Below, in pieces: positions 25,511-32,295 of a stretch of 57,599 bases of DNA. The notes beneath the pieces were generated by a model. The model made no database searches. It saw only the letters and a list, made by a program, of their open reading frames with translations, and was not told the DNA's origin. The DNA comes from a virus, in IMG/VR virus record IMGVR_UViG_3300035136_000050, positions 1 through 57,599 of that record; one strand, written 5' to 3'. Position 1 is the first letter of the stretch; every line of letters begins with the position of its first letter. The position numbers and the translations under genes were made by a program.

Positions 25511-26055
25511 GAGTGGTCTCCTTTGGAACACGGATTGGCGGAATGGGCGGATAGGTCCAGGGAGAGTTGGGTGTTGTGGGGGGAGGGCCTATCCAGGATC
25601 AGGGCGGCGAAATGCCAGGCGTTGTAAAAGATGGACCATTGGCCGGTGTAGTGGGCCGGGTTGGGGGTCCAGATAGCGATGTTGGTCGTGTGGGCGTAGG
25701 CGGCGGCGGGGATGATGAAATAGTGCAGCGCGATTTGGGCCTGGCAGGCGAAGATGAGCAGGTCGGCCTGGTGGTTGCGGATGGCGGCCTGGTAGCGGCC
25801 GGATTTGTAGGTGGCGGCTTTGATTTCGACGCGGTGGCCGTTTACGGTGAGGTCCCAGGGGGCGTTGTAGCCGTTGCGCTGGACGTGGTAGCCGGCGCGT
25901 TCGAGGCGGAGCTGGACGAGGCGCTCGACGCGGCCGGCGAGTTCTTTGCGTGGGTCGGTGGAGTTGGCGCGGGTGTGCGTGAAGCGACGACGGGCCAGGA
26001 ACTGGCGGAAGCGGCGGTGCATTTGGTAGAGGGGGTATTCGGGATCGTTGATCAT
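25507..26055 (-). CDS. PD-(D/E)XK-like nuclease
   Basis: A 182-residue protein starting MINDPEYPLYQMHRRFRQFL at 26055 (ATGA overlap with the ParB-like gene). The core reads RVERLVQLRLERAGYHVQRN, then PWDLTVNGHRVEIKAATY: a D-x(n)-ExK pattern with a preceding helix, typical of resolvase-like PD-(D/E)XK enzymes. A strand with AIRNHQADLLIFACQ follows. It probably cleaves branched or damaged DNA during replication. The C-terminus (SAHSANPCSKGDHS) is repeat-derived. Confidence 0.7.
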   Translation of the reverse strand: MINDPEYPLYQMHRRFRQFLARRRFTHTRANSTDPRKELAGRVERLVQLRLERAGYHVQRNGYNAPWDLTVNGHRVEIKAATYKSGRYQAAIRNHQADLLIFACQAQIALHYFIIPAAAYAHTTNIAIWTPNPAHYTGQWSIFYNAWHFAALILDRPSPHNTQLSLDLSAHSANPCSKGDHS

Positions 26056-28058
26056 TTCCCCCCCTCGGTCCCCCCCTGGGGGGGGGAAGTTTGGTCGCGC
26101 AGGGTTTCTAGTTTGGATTGCAGGGCGATGATGAGTGTGGCTAGAACTGAGTGTTGATCGCTGGGTGGACACTCGCGCAGTTCGTCCCGCAGACGTTGCA
26201 GGTTGGTGATGTTGCCCACGATGGCCCTGGGGTCAGGGTCGGGTGGGAGGGCGAGATACCATTCCCGGATGCGATCGAACTGGCGGTTGATTTTGTCGAG
26301 CGGGTTGGAATTGGGACCTGGTGCAGAATTATCGGCGCGTTCGATGGCGGCGACAAGGTCGGGAGTAATGGCGAGTTGAGTGTCGGCGTCGCAGCGGCGA
26401 TGGCGCGCGAGTTCTAACGCGGCTTCAATGCGGTTGGGGTCGTGAATGGCGCAGAAATGCCTGGACTCGGCGGACGTGCCGGATAGGATTTCGCGGATGA
26501 GGGCGATGGCATTGATGGGGACGTTTAGTTCGCTGGCGAGTTGCGCGTGGGTTTTGCGTACCGAGTCGGGCCAGGGCAGGGGGAGACCGAGTTCCTCGAA
26601 GGCGTGGGCGATGGTGGATTGGGCGGGCTTGGGTTGATCGTGTTGCCAGCGCAAGTTGGGGAGCAGCTCGCTGGCGATTTTATATTGGATGTAGTCCAAG
26701 TTCCAGTCCTGGCCCTTGCCGGTGTAGGCGTGGTTGAGTCTCGCCAGGAGCAGTCGCCAGACTCCGAGGTGGTTGGCGGCGAGGGCGTTGGCGAGAGCCT
26801 GGAAGGCCGGGTCCGCTAGTTGATGGACGAGCTTTTCGCGCTCGCGGCGGGCCTGGAGATCGGGGTCGCTGGCGTTGCGCTCGCGGGTTTGGGCGGCTTT
26901 TTTAGAGGCGATGCAGGTGCAACGCTCGCCCTCGCCATGGTGACAGACGACGCGGACATCCTCGAAACCTGGAATGGAGTCTGATTGGCGTCGGAATGGA
27001 TTGCGGTCGTATTCGAGACGCAGGCGCTGGTGTGGGCAGCCCTCGTCCAGGATTTCGGCGAGCAAGGTTGCCTCGTCGGCGCTGTAAAATGCGTGGCGAG
27101 TGTTATAGTTTGATTCTGCCGGGTCGAGACGCGGGATGCCGGAAGCGGCCTCGGCCTGGGTTAGACAAAGGTCAGCCCACAATTCCTGCTTGAGGTTGAG
27201 ACAGGATTCGTCAGGGCAGCGTTGTTGATTGCCGTGTTTGACGCGGATGGCGCAGTCCGCGCAGGCGTGTTGTTGCAGGCGCGTGGCTTGCTCATCGTCC
27301 ACCTCGAACCAGTGGTCGAGGGGGAATGGCACGTCTTTGAGGGAGGTGGTGGCGTTGGTGACAATGTTGTTGGCACGGTCGCGGATGTCGTTGGAGCTGA
27401 GGTCGTCGTTGATGGCGGATTCTAGCAGATCCCGGGGTTTAATGCTCCAGTGGGTGTTGGCCTTGGCCTGGGCCGGTTCGGGGAGGCTCAGGACGGGCAT
27501 GAGGGCGACGGCCTGGCGCTCGGAGAGCTGGCGCTGTTGCAGGGCGATCTGGACGTCGTCGGGGAGGCGCAGCAGGCGGAGTTTGTTGGCGATGGTGGAG
27601 CGGTCGAGGCCGAGGCGGTCGGCAAGTTGGGCCTGGGTCCAGGAAAACGATTCCAGCATGTGCTGGAAGGCCAGGGCTTCCTCAATGGGGGTGAGGTCTT
27701 TACGGGCGGCGTTTTCGGTCCAGGCGGATGTGGCCATTTCTTCGTCGTCAAAGGACACCAGGTCCAGGGGCATTTGAGCATAGTCGGGGTCGCCGGGGAA
27801 GGCGTCGTCGTCGCCCTGGGCCAGGAGGCGGAAGGCGGCGAGGCGGTTGTGGCCGTAGGCGAGCTGGACGCGCGCGCCGTCGCCGGATTGGCCGGGGACG
27901 AAGCGAGCGGCGGGGACCTGGAGCAGTCCGAGGGTTTCGGGGCGGCTGGCTTTGCGGCTGGCGATGTCCACGGCCAGGTCGCGGACGTGGAATTCGTCGA
28001 GAGACTGGCGGGTCTGCCAGGGGTTGGGTTCGATTTGGGAGAGGGGGATGTGGATCAT
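26052..28058 (-). CDS. Large ParB-like DNA-binding protein
   Basis: A 668-residue protein, about twice normal ParB length. The N-terminal ParB/sulfiredoxin-fold domain has IPLSQIEPNPWQTRQSL and the box LAYGHNRLAAFRLL (in place of GERR). Next come ENAARKDLTPIEEALAFQHM and the HTH RLGLDRSTIANKLRLLRLPD. The middle carries Cys clusters (CADCAIRVKHGNQQRCPDES, CHHGEGERCTC). The C-terminal 250 residues are unfamiliar. No ParA is encoded nearby. It is a candidate reader of the evenly spaced 21-bp sites. AAGGAGA precedes the ATG. Confidence 0.85.
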   Translation of the reverse strand: MIHIPLSQIEPNPWQTRQSLDEFHVRDLAVDIASRKASRPETLGLLQVPAARFVPGQSGDGARVQLAYGHNRLAAFRLLAQGDDDAFPGDPDYAQMPLDLVSFDDEEMATSAWTENAARKDLTPIEEALAFQHMLESFSWTQAQLADRLGLDRSTIANKLRLLRLPDDVQIALQQRQLSERQAVALMPVLSLPEPAQAKANTHWSIKPRDLLESAINDDLSSNDIRDRANNIVTNATTSLKDVPFPLDHWFEVDDEQATRLQQHACADCAIRVKHGNQQRCPDESCLNLKQELWADLCLTQAEAASGIPRLDPAESNYNTRHAFYSADEATLLAEILDEGCPHQRLRLEYDRNPFRRQSDSIPGFEDVRVVCHHGEGERCTCIASKKAAQTRERNASDPDLQARREREKLVHQLADPAFQALANALAANHLGVWRLLLARLNHAYTGKGQDWNLDYIQYKIASELLPNLRWQHDQPKPAQSTIAHAFEELGLPLPWPDSVRKTHAQLASELNVPINAIALIREILSGTSAESRHFCAIHDPNRIEAALELARHRRCDADTQLAITPDLVAAIERADNSAPGPNSNPLDKINRQFDRIREWYLALPPDPDPRAIVGNITNLQRLRDELRECPPSDQHSVLATLIIALQSKLETLRDQTSPPQGGTEGGK

Positions 28059-28354
28059 GATAGCGTCTCCTTTCCTTCGACTAGCTCAGGATGAACACGG
28101 ATTTGCGGAATGGGCGGATTGTTTGCGCGCAAACGTCGCGCGGCGCGCAAACACCCGTTGCCGGGTTGGATGATGGATAGTGGAACGTAGACGAGCTGGT
28201 CGCTGGTGTTGCGTTGTAGCCAGTCGTCTAATAGTTGGCGCTCGTCGGATCCGTAGACCTGGGGGAGGGCGGCCTCGAGGAGGGCGACCAGGTCCACGCG
28301 GACGTCGAGCTGGGTGGGACTGGGTAGAGGCTGGCGGGCGATGATGGTGGTCAT
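28055..28354 (-). CDS. Small hypothetical protein with repeat-derived C-terminus
   Basis: A 99-residue protein joined by ATGA overlaps to genes on both sides. Residues 1-65 (LDVRVDLVALLEAALPQVYG, DQLVYVPLSIIQPG) look globular. Residues 66-99 (ANNPPIPQIRVHPELVEGKE) are the translation of three successive interspersed repeats, including the GTTTGCGCGCAAAC palindrome. Family not recognised. Confidence 0.55.
   Translation of the reverse strand: MTTIIARQPLPSPTQLDVRVDLVALLEAALPQVYGSDERQLLDDWLQRNTSDQLVYVPLSIIQPGNGCLRAARRLRANNPPIPQIRVHPELVEGKETLS
28121..28134. repeat. GTTTGCGCGCAAAC palindrome family
   Basis: A perfect 14-bp palindrome followed by gtcgcgcggcgcgcaaac. Related copies lie at 11826-11839, 43295-43308 and 56915-56942. 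Confidence 0.8.
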
Positions 28355-28605
28355 TGGCCCCCCCTTTGTCCCCCCCTGGGGGGGGGAGATTGGGCCGCGC
28401 GCTGGTCGGCGGGGGTGGGTAGATTGAAGAGGCGTTGGTAGCCGGCGGCGGCTCCGTTGACGGGGCGGCCGTTGTGCTGGACGACGAGGCCGCAGGTGGG
28501 GCAGCGGCGGACGTGGAGCAGGCCCTCGCGGCTGGGTGGGAAGCGGTGGGCGGCGGCGGCGTGCTGGCAGTTGGGGCAGATTAGAGTCGGGATACGGGCC
28601 ATCAC
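28351..28605 (-). CDS. Small zinc-ribbon protein
   Basis: An 84-residue protein with paired CPNC and CPTCG motifs (residues 10-40) forming a zinc ribbon. The start overlaps the upstream stop as ATGA. The end, SPPPRGGQRGGQ, is repeat-derived. It is probably a small nucleic-acid-binding protein of the early operon; function unknown. Confidence 0.6.
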   Translation of the reverse strand: MMARIPTLICPNCQHAAAAHRFPPSREGLLHVRRCPTCGLVVQHNGRPVNGAAAGYQRLFNLPTPADQRAAQSPPPRGGQRGGQ

Positions 28606-28907
28606 GCCACCACCTGGATGTTGCGCTCGTGGGCGGAGCGGTTGAGCTGGCCGGGGACGGCGATGGCCCAGTAGCCGGGGATGTCCAGGGGGTAGAGGAC
28701 GTGACCGGGGATGCCGTGGACGGTGACGCTGTCGCCGGGCGTGATGGGCCTGGCGCTGGATGTCTCGGCGGATTGGGGCTGAGCGGCGTCTGGGTCTGGG
28801 ATATGGAGTGTTTGCCAGAGGGCGCGCAGATGGCCGGGCAGATCGCCGTGGGCGCGAGTGTCGGCCAGGGTGCTCTTGAGTTCGTGAATGGTTGCCAGGG
28901 GTTGCAT
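28602..28907 (-). CDS. Small hypothetical protein
   Basis: A 101-residue protein, MQPLATIHELKSTLADTRAH, with AAGGAGA before the ATG at 28907. The C-terminal half (PGDSVTVHGIPGHVLYPLDI) suggests a small beta-barrel. First gene of the run that continues into the ParB-like gene. The family is not recognised. Confidence 0.6.
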   Translation of the reverse strand: MQPLATIHELKSTLADTRAHGDLPGHLRALWQTLHIPDPDAAQPQSAETSSARPITPGDSVTVHGIPGHVLYPLDIPGYWAIAVPGQLNRSAHERNIQVVA

Positions 28908-28930
28908 TTTTTGGGTCTCCTTGTATACTA

Positions 28931-28951
28931 GGGACGAATGGAATGTTCGTC
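28931..28951. promoter_or_regulatory. Palindromic operator-like element upstream of 28907
   Basis: GGACGAA-tggaatg-TTCGTCC has perfect 7-bp arms, 24 bp upstream of the start codon. In the leftward direction it is followed by TAGTATAC, a fair -10. No clear -35 is visible. It may be an operator for the ParB-like operon. Confidence 0.5.
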
Positions 28952-28957
28952 CGGGTT

Positions 28958-29200
28958 CTATTCGTCGCCGCTGGTGGCAGCCAGCGGCGTTTCTCTTGTT
29001 ACGATGCGCTCTAGTTCCTGGATGGCTTCCAGGTTCTCGGCCAGGGCTAGAGTGGCCTTGGTGAGCGCGATGCTCAACGCGCGGGAGTTGCCCGCGTTGT
29101 CGAGGATTTGTTGAATGGCTACCCGGGCGGCTCTATTCGCTCTCTGCGCCCGGTTGATCTCCTGCCGGAAGATGTAGCCCCCGATGATCGGTTTCGGCAT
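28958..29200 (-). CDS. Small helical protein
   Basis: An 80-residue protein, MPKPIIGGYIFRQEINRAQR, with GGGGAA before the ATG at 29200. It is predicted to be nearly all helical (ILDNAGNSRALSIALTKATL) and possibly a coiled coil. It overlaps the membrane protein gene 29133-29576 by 68 nt. Function unknown. Confidence 0.55.
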   Translation of the reverse strand: MPKPIIGGYIFRQEINRAQRANRAARVAIQQILDNAGNSRALSIALTKATLALAENLEAIQELERIVTRETPLAATSGDE

Positions 29201-29576
29201 CAGTTTCCCCTTTTAGCCATTGGAGCCAAGACGGCAGCTCCTGGATTAGTGTGTTGGCGGCGCGCTCGTCTCGTTGGCGATGCTGAACGTGGCGGGTGAC
29301 GGAGCCCCAGATCATGGGCAGGCCGCTGGCGATGAAACAGGCCAGCAGGATCGCGCCAAAGGCGAGCGCGGTGGCCAGGTCGGTGAGCGCGGCCTGGATG
29401 ATGACGGCCCCGGTTCCTGTGACGGCGACGCCGGCGACGACGATAAAGGCCATGTAGCCCCGGTCGTGGCCGTAGCGTTCGAGCCAGGCAACAAAGCGGT
29501 TGTAAAATATGCCAAAGGCAAGCAGGAAAGTGCAAACGATACTACTGATGATCCAGAACGATTGATCTGTATTCAT
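29133..29576 (-). CDS. Membrane protein with three transmembrane segments
   Basis: A 147-residue protein starting MNTDQSFWIISSIVCTFLLA at 29576. Hydrophobic segments lie at about residues 7-25, 42-64 (YMAFIVVAGVAVTGTGAVII) and 69-93 (ALAFGAILLACFIASGLPMI), followed by a charged cytoplasmic tail. AGGAGA lies upstream. It could be a superinfection-exclusion or early membrane protein; this is not shown by the sequence. Confidence 0.65.
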   Translation of the reverse strand: MNTDQSFWIISSIVCTFLLAFGIFYNRFVAWLERYGHDRGYMAFIVVAGVAVTGTGAVIIQAALTDLATALAFGAILLACFIASGLPMIWGSVTRHVQHRQRDERAANTLIQELPSWLQWLKGETDAETDHRGLHLPAGDQPGAESE

Positions 29577-29887
29577 TGGCCTTTTGGTCTCCTTTTCTGG
29601 CCGCGATAGCGCGGGCCGGTTATAATAGAATCGGGCGTGGGGGGACATCGCTGCGTTTTTCAGCAGGGGCCACGTGCCCCGCTCGCGCACGGGTTTCTCG
29701 ACGTCCTGTGTGGATAGCCCCACGCCCGGGGCCCACACTGGTTGTTTTGCTTCGGCACATCTAGGGAACGGTGAGGCAGCAGGTTGGGGGGGGGAACGCT
29801 GCGACCTCACCGGCCCTTAGTTGGGCCGAAACGCCAGGATAGATAATTGGTTATTATGTACCCTGGTTTCGGCAATCTTCGATATGC
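29577..29887 (-). other. Structured 311-bp gene-less region (candidate ncRNA)
   Basis: No convincing reading frame. Several nested inverted repeats are present: CGGGCGTGGGG (29632 region) with CCCCACGCCCG (29718 region), GGGGCCACGTGCCCC, CGGTGAGG...CCTCACCG with an inner CAGC/GCTG pair around 29770-29812, and CGGCCC-ttagtt-GGGCCG. A TATTATAAC -10-like box lies leftward near 29620, and dispersed site 6 lies at 29840-29860. It may be a structured RNA or a remnant of an IS200/IS605-type element end. Neither is proved. Confidence 0.4.
29840..29860 (+). repeat. Dispersed 21-bp site 6 (TAGATAA-N7-TTATGTA)
   Basis: In the gene-less region downstream of the recombinase fragment; followed by CCCTGG like most copies. 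Confidence 0.8.
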
Positions 29888-30079
29888 TCAGGACGAACTA
29901 GATTTTTCCCCCACGTGATTTAAATAGAGACTGGTGACGCCGATGTTGGAATGATTCAGCATACGGCAAACTGTTTGTCTGGATTGAGCGCGACGAGTTT
30001 TCCGGCCAGCCAGATAACGCCTGGTGGTGATGAGGCTGGAATGGCCCAACGTCTGAGAGATGCGATTTTTTGTGTTCAT
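29888..30079 (-). CDS. Tyrosine recombinase C-terminal fragment with duplicated motif
   Basis: A 63-residue product ATGA-coupled to the full recombinase, with GAGGAAA before its ATG. It holds two copies of the recombinase end motif: ISQTLGHSSLITTRRYL and CRMLNHSNIGVTSLYLNHV. Each aligns with SKMLGHSSLNITMLYLDHL of the upstream protein, the segment with the second conserved His and the nucleophilic Tyr. The upstream catalytic residues are absent, so it cannot be an active recombinase alone. It is either decaying duplication or a small accessory peptide. Confidence 0.6.
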   Translation of the reverse strand: MNTKNRISQTLGHSSLITTRRYLAGRKTRRAQSRQTVCRMLNHSNIGVTSLYLNHVGEKSSSS

Positions 30080-31224
30080 GTGGTTTCCTCTTGGTCTGTG
30101 ATTAAATCGAGTTTGAGTAAAGCGGCGGCTTGACGCCAGGATTTGTCTGGAACGCCTTTGAGGTGGTCCAGGTAGAGCATGGTGATGTTGAGGCTGGAAT
30201 GGCCCAACATTTTTGAGATGGCGCGGATGTCGTCGCCAGAGGCGTCGCGCAGCATGGCGGCGGAGTGGCGCAGGATGTGGATGTGGATGCGGTCGGCGTC
30301 TAGCCCGGCGCGGCGGGCGTATTTTTTGAGCAGGCGGCCCACGGTGCCCGGGGCGAGAGGCCGCTGACGGTCCCAGGTGAGTTCGCTGACGTTGGCGAAA
30401 CGGGTGGCGTTGTCGGAATGCGGGATGAAGATGTAATCGTCTTCGGCCAGGTCATGGCGCTGGGCGGCCTTGAGGTATTTGCGGATGGCCGCCCAGACGG
30501 GGGGGGCCAGCTCGTTGCGCTCGCCTTTTTTGCCCTTGCCGTCCCAGACGTGCGTGACTTTTTTGCCCTTGAATTCCAGGTCTCCCCATTGCAATTCGCG
30601 CCATTCACTGTTACGGCGACCGGTGAAGACGTAGCCGAGGAATAGCGCGTAATCGCGCAGACCCTGGACCGAGTCTTGTTTGATGGCGTTCAGGAGCAGG
30701 AACAGGTCCGTGGGGGGGAGATAGTCGGCCTTTTCGGCGGGGGCGGCGCGGGGCAGGCGAACCGCAAGCGCAGGGTTGACGCCGTCGTGCAGGGCGCGCT
30801 CGCTGCCGTCGGGTTCGATGATGGTGTAGCGGGTTTGAACGAAGGTATAGAATGAGCTAATGGCGGCGCGGTATTGGGCGATGGTGGTGGGGGCGTAGCC
30901 AAAGCGGTCCTTGCGGCGGCCCTTGCGGACGAGGCCCTTGACGACGCCCTGGTCAAGCGGTCGCTGGCCGAGGTCCTGAATCCAGTCGCGGATATCGGGG
31001 GATGTGACGCGCCAGGGGTATTTTCCTGTGAACTCTAACAGGTCGCGCCAGGCGCGCTCGTAGGCGTTGCGGGTGTTGGCGGCGGTGAATTCGGCGAGCC
31101 ATTGAGTGTAGGCGCGGCTCCACTCGGCGGCACGGTCAAAGGGGGACCCCGCGAGGGGTTCCTCGACGACGACGATGGGTTGATCGCCGAAAAAGCCGTT
31201 GGGGACGAGGTCGGTGCTGGTCAT
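30076..31224 (-). CDS. Tyrosine recombinase (XerC/D-like)
   Basis: A 382-residue site-specific recombinase. The N-terminal core-binding domain (about 30-150) includes QWLAEFTAANTRNAYERAWR. Catalytic residues: Arg in FTGRRNSEWRELQWGDLEF, Lys around VWDGKGKKGERNEL, His-x-x-Arg in HILRHSAAMLRDAS, His in MLGHSS, and Tyr in TMLYLDHL. All are present, so it should be active. GGAGAGG precedes the ATG at 31224. No attachment site is obvious beside it, so it may act as a resolvase or excision partner rather than the integrase at 34224. Confidence 0.9.
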   Translation of the reverse strand: MTSTDLVPNGFFGDQPIVVVEEPLAGSPFDRAAEWSRAYTQWLAEFTAANTRNAYERAWRDLLEFTGKYPWRVTSPDIRDWIQDLGQRPLDQGVVKGLVRKGRRKDRFGYAPTTIAQYRAAISSFYTFVQTRYTIIEPDGSERALHDGVNPALAVRLPRAAPAEKADYLPPTDLFLLLNAIKQDSVQGLRDYALFLGYVFTGRRNSEWRELQWGDLEFKGKKVTHVWDGKGKKGERNELAPPVWAAIRKYLKAAQRHDLAEDDYIFIPHSDNATRFANVSELTWDRQRPLAPGTVGRLLKKYARRAGLDADRIHIHILRHSAAMLRDASGDDIRAISKMLGHSSLNITMLYLDHLKGVPDKSWRQAAALLKLDLITDQEETT

Positions 31225-31547
31225 TGGCGGGCCTCTCCTTCGACAAGCTCAGGACGAGGAGAGCACGGCTCGGCGGAATTGACGGATGATGGCTCGACAG
31301 CGACGGATTCCTGGCAGATGAGGCAGTAGCGGATGCCGGTCATGCTGGGGTCGGGGTGGGGGATGGTGGGCCGGTCGCACTGGGGGCAGAGGTGGGGGAG
31401 TTCGCCGGCGGCTTGCAGGCCCTGGCGGATGAGGTTGGCGGCGACCTGGCGGGGGTCGTCGCACCCCAGGCGGTCTGTGAGACGGCCCAGGGCGCGACTG
31501 GTGGCCGGGGGGAGTTTGACGTAGATTCTAAGGGGGGTGTAATCCAT
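31221..31547 (-). CDS. Ribbon-helix-helix-like protein with zinc ribbon
   Basis: A 108-residue protein starting MDYTPLRIYVKLPPATSRAL at 31547 behind GAGGAG. The N-terminal RIYVKLPP strand and following helices (DDPRQVAANLIRQGL) fit a ribbon-helix-helix regulator. The CPQCDRP and CLICQE pairs form a zinc site. The C-terminus (SSVNSAEPCSPRPELVEG) is repeat-derived. As the first leftward gene opposite the XRE repressor it may be an early regulator (Cro-like role); this is inference. Confidence 0.6.
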   Translation of the reverse strand: MDYTPLRIYVKLPPATSRALGRLTDRLGCDDPRQVAANLIRQGLQAAGELPHLCPQCDRPTIPHPDPSMTGIRYCLICQESVAVEPSSVNSAEPCSPRPELVEGEARQ

Positions 31548-31586
31548 TGATAATGGCTCCTCATGCGCTATCCGATTGGTATGTAA

Positions 31587-31604
31587 ATTATACCCGCAGG
31601 TATA
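31587..31604 (-). promoter_or_regulatory. Early leftward promoter with palindromic operator
   Basis: A consensus -10, TATAAT (leftward, 31592-31587), overlaps the palindrome TATACC-cgca-GGTATA (31589-31604). The -35 region (TTTCAA-like) is weak, as expected for a regulated phage promoter. It serves the leftward operon starting at 31547. Confidence 0.65.
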
Positions 31605-31623
31605 GGTTTGAAATAGTACCAAA

Positions 31624-31652
31624 TGTCACGTAAAAAAGGTGACAAATGTCAC
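31624..31652. promoter_or_regulatory. TGTCAC operator cluster
   Basis: TGTCAC (31624-31629), GTGACA (31639-31644) and TGTCAC (31647-31652) form two overlapping inverted repeats between the divergent genes. They are a likely binding array for the XRE repressor encoded just to the right. Confidence 0.6.
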
Positions 31653-31703
31653 ATCATTCCGCTTGGTATAGAAATTTGTCCCACGGGTTTAGCGCGTTGT
31701 GAT

Positions 31704-32099
31704 ATGCTTGCCGTTGTGAATGATTCCTTTGCCACGTGGTTAATAGAAGAACTTAAGAAAAAGGACTGGTCGCAGAGCGATTTGGCACGACGAGCCGGGG
31801 TGAGTCAGGTTACTGTATCTCGGGTGCTGAGTGAAACGCGCCAGCCTGGGCCTGAATTTTGCCAGGGGGTTGCGCAGGCGTTGCGCATTCCGCCAGAGCA
31901 GGTTTTTCGTCGCGCCGGATTGTTGCCACTAAAATCACAGCAGCAAGAGGGAATCGAGGAGTTGCTTTTTTATTATGAGCAACTGACGCCTGGCGATCAG
32001 GCGCGCGCGCTGACGTTGTTGCGCGCGCTGGCTGAGGAAAGGGTGGAGTATGATGCTGAGGCGAGTCCGAGATTACAGGGCAAGACGGCGACGGCGTGA
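31704..32099 (+). CDS. XRE-family (CI-like) repressor
   Basis: A 131-residue regulator. The helix-turn-helix spans WSQSDLARRAGVSQVTVSRV with flanking helices (residues about 20-70). The C-terminal QQEGIEELLFYYEQLTPGDQ is a helical dimerisation region without a LexA-type protease domain. Start uncertain: ATG 31704 and a leaderless GTG 31716 are both possible. A TTGTCC/TGATAT promoter-like pair (31676-31705) would favour the latter. It faces the early leftward operon across palindromic operators, the standard lysogeny-switch layout. Confidence 0.8.
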   Translation: MLAVVNDSFATWLIEELKKKDWSQSDLARRAGVSQVTVSRVLSETRQPGPEFCQGVAQALRIPPEQVFRRAGLLPLKSQQQEGIEELLFYYEQLTPGDQARALTLLRALAEERVEYDAEASPRLQGKTATA

Positions 32100-32250
32100 G
32101 TTTGTGGTAGGTTTTGGGGGTTTGGGGGGGCCTGAGCGCCGTTTTGTGTTGGATACGTTGCGGTTGTGGTGCGAGTGTCCGAGGCGGTGGTGGTTTGTGG
32201 AGGAGGTAGGGAAGGCGGTGGTGATCGGGGGATGAGGGGCGCGTAGGTTT

Positions 32251-32278
32251 CTATAGATTTGGTAGGATAAATCTATAG
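32251..32278. promoter_or_regulatory. Palindromic operator upstream of the surface protein gene
   Basis: CTATAGATTT-ggtaggat-AAATCTATAG, perfect 10-bp arms, 18 bp before the start at 32296. AT-rich in a GC-rich genome. The preceding 150 bp (32100-32250) are G-rich, with no gene I can support. Confidence 0.6.
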
Positions 32279-32295
32279 ATTGAAGGGGAAGCAGG

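Noticed and set aside
29632-29728. Integron attC site
   Set aside because: Inverted repeats are present but the RYYYAAC/GTTRRRY boxes are not; no integron integrase signature in either recombinase.
32050-32235. 61-codon frame after the repressor
   Set aside because: Arg/Gly-rich translation of G-runs, overlaps the repressor end, no ribosome binding site or family signal.
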